Source of the DNA: Diaporthe sp. PMI_573
Lineage: Eukaryota; Ascomycota; Sordariomycetes; Diaporthales; Diaporthaceae
Direction: 5' to 3'
Length of the DNA: 64,000 nt
Assembly: GCA_021399435.1 (NCBI GenBank)
Contig: JAJTUP010000007.1
Span: 868,001 to 932,000 of the forward strand
The position numbers were made by a program, and so were the translations under genes. Shown piece after piece: positions 57,139-64,000 of this stretch. Position 1 is the stretch's first letter, and every line of letters starts with the position of its first letter. The notes below the pieces were generated by a model. It saw only the letters and a program-made list of their open reading frames with translations, did not search any database and was not told where the DNA came from.

Positions 57139-57949
57139 GGCAACGAGTCGGTGAATGACGGGCATGAATGCCAACCCTTTCTTCTTGTTTACTGGCTGCT
57201 GGGTGGCGGGACATTGGGATGATTGGCGTTGAGCTTCGAGTCCGGATCAGGGTGCAGCAGGATGCATGTCGAGTACCAAATCCAGGAAAATTAAGCTGAC
57301 CATTTGGCGGCGAGCACTTACCTGTTGGAGAAGAATACCGGCTGCAAAAGCGGTTACTGAGTAACCACTGCATGTGTGTGACCTTTGAGGTGGCCGCACA
57401 ACATCCATATCTTACTTCATGTGCTGGGGGCTTGTGGATCTCCAAACCCGCAATCTTCTCTCTCACAACCATCAATCAAGTACATCAATGTGCGCACTGA
57501 ATGCAAATACTACAAGGCGCCCAATTCCAACCGGTCCTTCATCAGTGATATGCGAAATAATGCATAAAGGGCTTCATCCCCTTGAAGAAAATCTGCCCAG
57601 TGGTTGGAAAGTCATTGTCACATGTCATATGAAACCCCGTAAGCCCCCCTCTCTCCCATTCGACGAGCCAATAATGCTGTGCTATCTTTGGCCATGCATG
57701 CGGTGTTCGCTGAAACATCTGCCGCCCATACTTGAATGCTCCTGAACTCCGATCGTTTGGTAGCGTTGTGCCACCTAATTAATGTTGGCTCTCATATCTG
57801 CCAATAGCAGAAAGACGTCTGGCGGCGTGAGATTCAGTTTCGGTACCCGAGGAATTTTAATCCGATGATTCCGACTTTTACATGAGCCCTTCAACAACCA
57901 TCGCTGGACCCACCTCGTATCTGCTTTTTCTTCATCCGGCTAAGCAATT
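57139..57949. other. Intergenic
   Basis: About 810 bases between two plus-strand genes; it holds the promoter of the DUF7703 gene. No structure recognised. Confidence 0.4.
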
Positions 57950-59249
57950 ATGGCCATAACACCTGATATCAAGGGAGATCTCCCTATGGCAATGGTTATG
58001 GCCGCCTTTTCTGGGATCTCATGGTATGTCGGGGTCGAAATCAACTTTTCCCTCTTCATGCGCTTCAAGAAGCGGCGGGGGCTGTACTTTTGGTCGTGCG
58101 CCCTGAGCTCCTGGGGGGTCATCCTGCAGCCGGTGTTCATCATATTAGCCGACTTTGGGGTCTGGACAGACCTGAGGGGATCTATTACTATGATATATCT
58201 GACCTGGTTCATTATGGTGGTCCCACAGAGCTGGGTCCTGTATTCTCGCTTACACCTGATCATGTGAGTTTCCCCGTTAATTAACTCCGAAGGGCGAAAA
58301 GGTTTTGTGCGCCCGGCGTCTGACAGACTTTTGAAGGCAACAGGATTCGTTTCTCCGTTGGGTCGCGGCAGTCTTGATATTTGACTCTATCGTCCTTTCA
58401 GTGCCAACTGTTATCATGGGAATCCTGGCTGCAAGTCCAGAACTGACCCCAACATCCCATCCCAGTCTTGTGTTGTCCATGACGACTAACATTCACATAT
58501 TCGTGCAGCAAGCCACCAACATAGACCCAGGCCTGCCCCGTATCAACACCGTCTGGGACCGCCTCCAGACAACAGCCTTTTTTGTACAAGAAACGTCCCT
58601 GAACATCCTGTACATCTGGCAGACGCACAAATTCCTCCGTAGCACTAGGCTGCTCCGGGAACCGACGGCGCATGTATCCGCCGCATCTCAGTCTGGCACG
58701 GCCGCCGATAGGATAACCCTTCTCTACCAACTGATTTACATCAACATGTTCGTTATTGCTTTGGATGTCGCCCTCTTGGTCATACAATATACATTTGTGT
58801 TCTACCTGCAAGGGGCGTTCAAACCGTGCGTGTACGGGGTTAAGCTCAAGGTCGAGTTTGTCATACTCAACCGCCTGATCGATAGCTTACAGGCGCGGGG
58901 CACAGGGCAGAGGGCATATCGGAGTGGTGGGCTAACCACCACCTCTGGGGATGAATCGGCAGAGTCCAGGAAGAAAGTCTGGTGGTTGCGGCTGGTGAAT
59001 CCGACTACTAGCAGCAATAAGACAACCCGAGAAGGGACGCAAGGGTCGGAGGGTCTTGGCTTGGAGCATCTGGGGGGTCTAGGTGATCATGTCCGCAGGC
59101 TGGAGAGCCAGGGAAGTCGGGATCCCATAGTCAGGAGACTTGGAGTCGATGCACCGGGGTTCGCGGAGGGGCGTGGTGGTCTTGCCCCGTTTCATTGGCA
59201 GCAATACGGGGGATACCCGCAAAACGACATTGGATATATCCCGCGGTAG
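57950..59249 (+). CDS. DUF7703 integral membrane protein (408 aa)
   Basis: Two exons, 57950-58263 and 58337-59249. The join uses acceptor TTGAAG and reads HLIM then QQDSFLRWVAAVLIF. About seven membrane helices are visible, beginning AMVMAAFSGISWYVGVEINF and GLYFWSCALSSWGVILQPV; RLQTTAFFVQETSLNILYIW and the YINMFVIALDVALLVIQY helix are characteristic of this fungal-specific family. The C-terminal 90 residues are polar, with Ser/Gly/Arg, and probably cytosolic. No catalytic motif is visible. Members are common in Pezizomycotina and their role is not established; a receptor-like or transport function is only a guess from topology. The intron position could shift by an alternative acceptor (GCAACAG), but that breaks the frame. 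Confidence 0.78.
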
Positions 59250-59511
59250 CAGATAGCAACCGTGCAGTATTTCCTGGCTGAAGAGCTACAGCGTACAACG
59301 GCCACATTTTGTTTTCCCTTTTTCGCGGCGTGATTAAGCCTCGAAATACGGGCTACCCATGGCAGTGTTTTGTCACAGCGTGGGAACAATGTACTTTTGA
59401 AAGAGGTGCAAGCATAGCATGTCAGAGGATATCAAGATGCGTATTTGTGGTATTTGTTTGGAAAATCCGTATCCTCCAATATGTTCAGTTCGTATATGCG
59501 GCGAAGAATTC
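59250..59511. other. Convergent intergenic region
   Basis: 262 bases between the 3' ends of the DUF7703 and Vps41 genes. Nothing recognised. Confidence 0.4.
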
Positions 59512-62500
59512 TCATGCGACTACTTGTTTCTTCTGGTGGCAAATGGGACACCCGCCGCGAACCCGGTCCCGCAACAGCCTCGCATGAGTGACCTTGGTGC
59601 CAATCGTCCTCCGCCTGCTGCGGCTCTCCTCATCTCCATAGTCGTGCCCAAAGTCCGCCACGTCGTGCAGCCGCGCGTCGTCCGGGTGCAGCGCCTCGAG
59701 CAGGTGGGTGAGGTGGTAGACGTGCCCGCACGCGAAGCCGACGAGCGTCTCCATCTCCCACTGGGAAAATGGTTCCAGGCACTGCGACGCGGCGCAGTGG
59801 CCGGCCGTCCACTTCTTGGCCCGCTTTTTCAGCGATGCGTTATCAGTAGCTGTTTCAGCATCATCATCGGCCGCTTTGCCACCGTTCGTCATGGGCGCCG
59901 GCACATTGTTGCCGGAGTGGACTGAAGCTTGGTCAGACGGGATGTCCTTCGCCTCCACGTCGACATGATCCTCCTTCTTCACCACGACTTCGAATTTGAT
60001 CCCCTTCCTCTGTCCATTCCGCAGCGTCGCCTGTGCGGCAGCTACCTCGCTTCTCAGCACTCTTGCCACGCCCTCGCTGATAGAGTACTGTATCTCGTGC
60101 TCCTTCATGATGTGTTTGAGGCCTTCTCTCAGGCCTTCAATCTCCAGACCCTCCGGGATGCGCCTGACCAAGGTTATGGGGTTGATCGCCGTGCCGACCT
60201 CTTCCAGCAGGCCACGGATGAACCGCGGCTTGTCCATGCTATATTTGAGGAGGTCCTCCCAGAGATCCGGGTCGTCGGCCTCCCTGGCGAAGGCGATGGC
60301 GCGGGAAACGTCGCGGAGCCGGTCTATTATAAGGTACAGTGCGCGTTTCATCTGGCCGGTCTTGGAGTACAGGTAGACAAGTTCAGGAATGTAGTTGTGC
60401 TCTTCGCATTCTTGCACGGCCTATCATCGCGTCAGCAGCAGCTCTTCGCACTCCGTTCTGGGAATTTGGTGGGTGGCTGGGTGCAGAACTTACCTTTTCG
60501 AAAGCGTACGACGTAGAAGACTTGAGAAAGTTCATCAGGATGGACTGGTCGAACATGGCAAAGAGGTGGACGGCCAGGTCTGCGAACCCATCTACTAGGC
60601 TCTGGCTTTCCATTACCAGCCGATCGCGGTTCTCCCCAAGGTGCTCACTGATACCTTCGCCCTTGAACAGGGCTCGAAGGTAGAAGAAGAGGTGAATGTT
60701 CAGCTCTTTCTCCTGTAGCTGGGAGACTACAACCTCTGGCCGGACAAGTCCGTGTTGAGCTTCATCGACAAGGAGCGTGATGGCCTCGCTTGTGGCTTGC
60801 TCGAGTTCCTCCATGGACATGCTGTCCTCCTTGCCCGGAGGGATGCGCAAAGTTACAAAGCTGGGGATATCGTCCGCTACAGCGTCGGCGAGGTGGCTTT
60901 CTTTGATGAGCCGCATGGCCGAGTCAGCGTCCTGCAGTTTGATGTAGCAGCGGAGGGCCTCTCTATGGCGTCCGTCGGCTTCACATAATTTTGCAAGACC
61001 TCCCATGACAATGCTCCAGTCTCGGCCTCGGATCCCGTCTTGGTACGTGTCTGGTCTGACATCACGGTACTTGAGTTGGTTCTCAAGAGCAGTGGTGATG
61101 GTGTTGACATCAAATAAGTCGGGATTCCACCTCTCCAGCAGGTCCTTGAATCGCAGCTTGTCATTTTGGACGTAGTGGTTCAGGACGACCTCGTATATGG
61201 TGGAGGGGATGGGAGGTCGCATCGGTTCGATGGGGATGAAGTTGGTGATCTCGTCGAACCTGTTAGCTCCTGCAAAGATGTAAACCCACTTCTCCCAGCC
61301 CTCAGATGAGGTGAGAACTTTGCCAGCAACCTGGCCGGCCCTCTCCCATTCACTCGCCCCGACCAGTTGCTGGAGCCAAAACTCCCCGATGCGACGCTTC
61401 TCTTTCTCTGCCAACAGGTTCATGGATAGCCCGCCCAGTGTAGACGCGGTGTCATCATAGAAGTCATCGCTGCTGTGCGTCGGATGGGATCGAATCGGGG
61501 TTAAAGGCGACCCCGGGTCGGCATTACTGTCCGCTGCGCCGACAATCTCTGGGTTCTCGTCGACAAGTTCCCAGGCGCGCTCGTACTCCTGTCGCTCCAA
61601 GATCCACGCGAGATGGTCGGCGAGATCACGCTTCGAGGCCAAAATACAGTCATATGGACTGTGAACGAAGATCTTGGTGCCGGGCTTGGCAAGACTGGGG
61701 TGGACAGTCTGCACGGCCTGGCGCTGACTGAATGGCCGAATGCTGCCGGCGGTACTGCCAGTGGCCACTCTGGAGCCGGACGCTCCGTCGCCGCTGTGCC
61801 CGCTCCGTACGCTGGCGGCGGAGCTGAAGAGGGCCTTGCCAGGCATCATGGCGACGTTCCACATGTCTACACCTAGGCCAGCCATAGCCTCAAGGTAGCC
61901 CTTGGATGCAACCATGGCAGATGCCGTGTGCTGCGGGAGCACACCAAGATGGTAGTCGTTCGACGTTAGCCGTTCGAAGCGGCTAATGCTCAAGCTGTCC
62001 TTGTCGATCTCGGCTTGCGAGACAAGATCGATCAGTCTGAGCTCTGGTGGGGAATTGTTCTGACGCCGTCGGACGCCTCCAGATGGCTCGCTTGAGCCGG
62101 AGCTCGTCGATGGCTTAGGTTTGTGACCTTTGCTAGGCGCCTTGCCTTTGTGATGGTCGTCGTCTTCGTCATCGTTGGCCAAAGGATATGCTAGGACCAA
62201 CAGGAGACTCTGCGTATATAACGAGATTCCGGATATGATGCAGTCCATGCGAAGACTGGGGGAGTCAGCTCTGAAAAACCAGCATGGGTAGCTGCGGGCA
62301 CTCACATCTTCACAATCTCTGCCCGACCAAGGGTCTTTTCTCCTGCATCCTTACCGGTGCCGACACCGCCCGCGTGAACGTGGATTATCCAGATGGTACC
62401 GCCCCATCCGACCAGCAGCCTCTCCACGTTCTTCTTCTCCTTCTTGAGACGGAGCTTCAGCTTCTCGGCAGCGGGTGAAGGCGCCGCGACCTCGTCCGGT

Positions 62501-63815
62501 TCCGTCTCCCCGTCAGTGTCGGGGACGGCCGTCTCATCGATCCACTCGACACGACCCTTCCACACGCCCGCCATGGTCTCCCACTCGTCGGTTTGCGGCC
62601 GGTCAATATGGCCAATTCGTTTCCACGCATCCTCGTGATCATCACTTTCCAGGTGCAAGCTTGATCGCATGATCTTGATGCCATGCTCATTTAGCCACAC
62701 GACGTATTTCCCGGACAGAGAATACTTGATTGTGCTGATGATGCCTTCTCCGGAATGCAGAATGGTGTCTTTCCCGGTGTTTGATCCCAGGCCCATAGTC
62801 CCTAGCCAGCCAGATGCTGTGGCCGCAGCTGTGCCGACAGTCGTGGAGGTACTTCGACCGTGGGGTGCTCCTACAGTGAGGACCAGGCTGCCGGCAGTTC
62901 CACCAGAGAGGTACGTCCGATCGTTCTTGAAGTCGGGGGACACGGCGACAGATTGCACCGGCCGTGCAAAGTTCCTCAGCTGCACATCCTTGACGTCTGT
63001 GAGAGACTGGACGCAGACATTGCCGTCCATGGATGACGTGGCAATGAAGATGTTGTTGGAAGGCACATTTGGGACGGGCATCGGTTCTTGTCGTTTCCTC
63101 ATTGTAGCGGCAGGGCTGGGTCCCGACTGTCTGGATTCTGGCCGAGAAGACGGACCCCCTCCGCCGGCGGCAGCTATAGCCCGAGAGGCCACCTCCGGCT
63201 TGATGGGGTTCATAGGCGGCGGGAAAGGCGAGATGGAGACGCTTGTGACGGAGGCAGAGTGTGCATGGTAGACTCGAATGGATTGGAAGGCAGGCAGTTG
63301 GATGACATTCTGGTGTCGAGTGTCAGCCGGGCGCGAGGAGGTGATCAGAGGAATAAAGAGGAACACAGAGGACCTACTATGTTGCCATTGTGCGTGCCTA
63401 TGACCATCTTGTCCCCTGCCACGAGGAACGAGCTCGTTGCGTCTGCGTTCTTGTAGACACCACTCAGATGCTGGGTCAGCCTGGCATACTTCAAACGCGG
63501 CTCTTCGTCGTCGTCATCGTCGTCTTCTTCGCTCCCGCTGGACTCTTCCTCGTCGTCATCGTCGTCGTCCTCCTCCTCCTCTCCGCTCTCTTCTTCCTCC
63601 GAATGGCCGTCATCTCCAGTGGTCTTGTCGGGCTCGGCACCGCCTCTGCTCTGTCCTCCCTGCCCGGGGTTGGGCTGGACGTCTGTGGCTTGCGGAGGAC
63701 TGGATCCAGTGGGTGCTGAGGAAGCAGAGACAGAGGCGGCGGCGGCGGCGGCGGCTATGTCTTGAGGTTCATGATGGCTGTCATGATCGCCTGCACCAGG
63801 CGCAGGGTCCGTCAT
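59512..63815 (-). CDS. VPS41: Vacuolar protein sorting-associated protein 41 (HOPS subunit), 1370 aa
   Basis: Four exons: 63815-63378, 63309-62306, 62255-60494 and 60420-59512. The acidic, low-complexity N-terminus (poly-Ala, Glu/Asp runs) is typical of filamentous fungi. Beta-propeller segments follow (FIATSSMDGNVCVQSLTDVK, YLSGGTAGSLVLTVG). The clathrin-heavy-chain-repeat region spans the third and fourth exons (YERAWELVDENPEIVG; ALYLIIDRLRDVSRAIAFAR). The C-terminus has a RING-like domain with CAASQC, CGHVYH and CPICHQKK. Vps41 acts in the HOPS tethering complex for vacuole fusion and the AP-3 pathway at the vacuolar membrane. Length and domain order agree with fungal orthologues, which makes this the best-supported housekeeping gene of the window. 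Confidence 0.93.
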
Positions 63816-64000
63816 CTTGGGTCAGAGCCTGGAGGCCTGAACATGGCGTTCAACGTGGAAAGAAGAGCCGTGGGTGAAGCTCATGCAGGGACAGCGCAGG
63901 AGCTTCGAATAACTGGACCGGGGCAGCTCGGTGCAGGTGCAGCTGCAGCTCAACCAGCGGAGACGTCAGAGGCTCCAAGCTCCCAGATCGCCGGCACTTG
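63816..64000. promoter_or_regulatory. 5' flank of VPS41
   Basis: GC-rich sequence upstream of the start codon, cut by the window edge. No motif assigned. Confidence 0.4.

Overview
The window looks like nuclear DNA of a filamentous ascomycete (Pezizomycotina, probably a Sordariomycete). The evidence is many genes split by 45-95 base GT-AG introns with CTAAC-type branch sites, fungal-only families (bifunctional class II/class I diterpene synthase, AsaB/GA4-desaturase-like oxygenase, DUF7703, Zn2Cys6 regulator remnant), GC-rich coding islands, and AT-rich blocks that resemble RIP-degraded repeats. No rRNA, tRNA or CRISPR was found. Exon limits below were read by eye from frame continuity and splice sites.

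Left part (1-16.6 kb): after a decayed C2H2 zinc-finger fragment and a capsule-synthesis-type glycosyltransferase comes a compact diterpenoid gene group: a cytochrome P450 (4.35-6.16 kb), a bifunctional copalyl-diphosphate/kaurene-type synthase with DVDD and DEFIE motifs (7.26-10.34 kb), a divergent GGPP synthase (11.92-13.34 kb) and a GA4-desaturase/AsaB-like oxygenase (15.46-16.57 kb). GGPP synthase makes the C20 precursor, the synthase cyclises it, and the P450 and the desaturase-like enzyme would oxidise it. This resembles a cut-down gibberellin-type cluster. AT-rich blocks and a short inverted-repeat element lie between these genes.

Middle part (17-34.7 kb): a nucleotidylyltransferase with a duplicated ISSSxxRK segment, an orphan copia-gag-like gene, an aldehyde dehydrogenase, a coiled-coil hypothetical protein, a DUF1993 protein, a truncated and frameshifted transcription-factor remnant beside an ACS/Dal5-type MFS permease, a divergently paired SAF-domain NAD(P) oxidoreductase, and a DHHC-type palmitoyltransferase with a DHFC active site.

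From 34.7 to 39.4 kb there is no convincing gene. About 1.5 kb of this is a degenerate array of roughly 80-120 base repeats. Then follow a flavin monooxygenase (39.4-41.4 kb), a small secreted six-cysteine protein (41.9-42.7 kb), an amino-acid/GABA-type permease (43.5-45.2 kb) and an unrecognised protein with a tandem 22-residue duplication (46.3-48.1 kb).

Right part (48.9-64 kb): an 11-exon AAA+ ATPase with one GC-AG intron is divergent from a gene that joins an NTPase-like region without a visible Walker A to a C-terminal nucleoside-phosphorylase domain, and that carries one in-frame TGA. A divergent pair of DUF985 cupins (one with a signal peptide), a DUF7703 membrane protein, and the HOPS/CORVET subunit Vps41 close the window.
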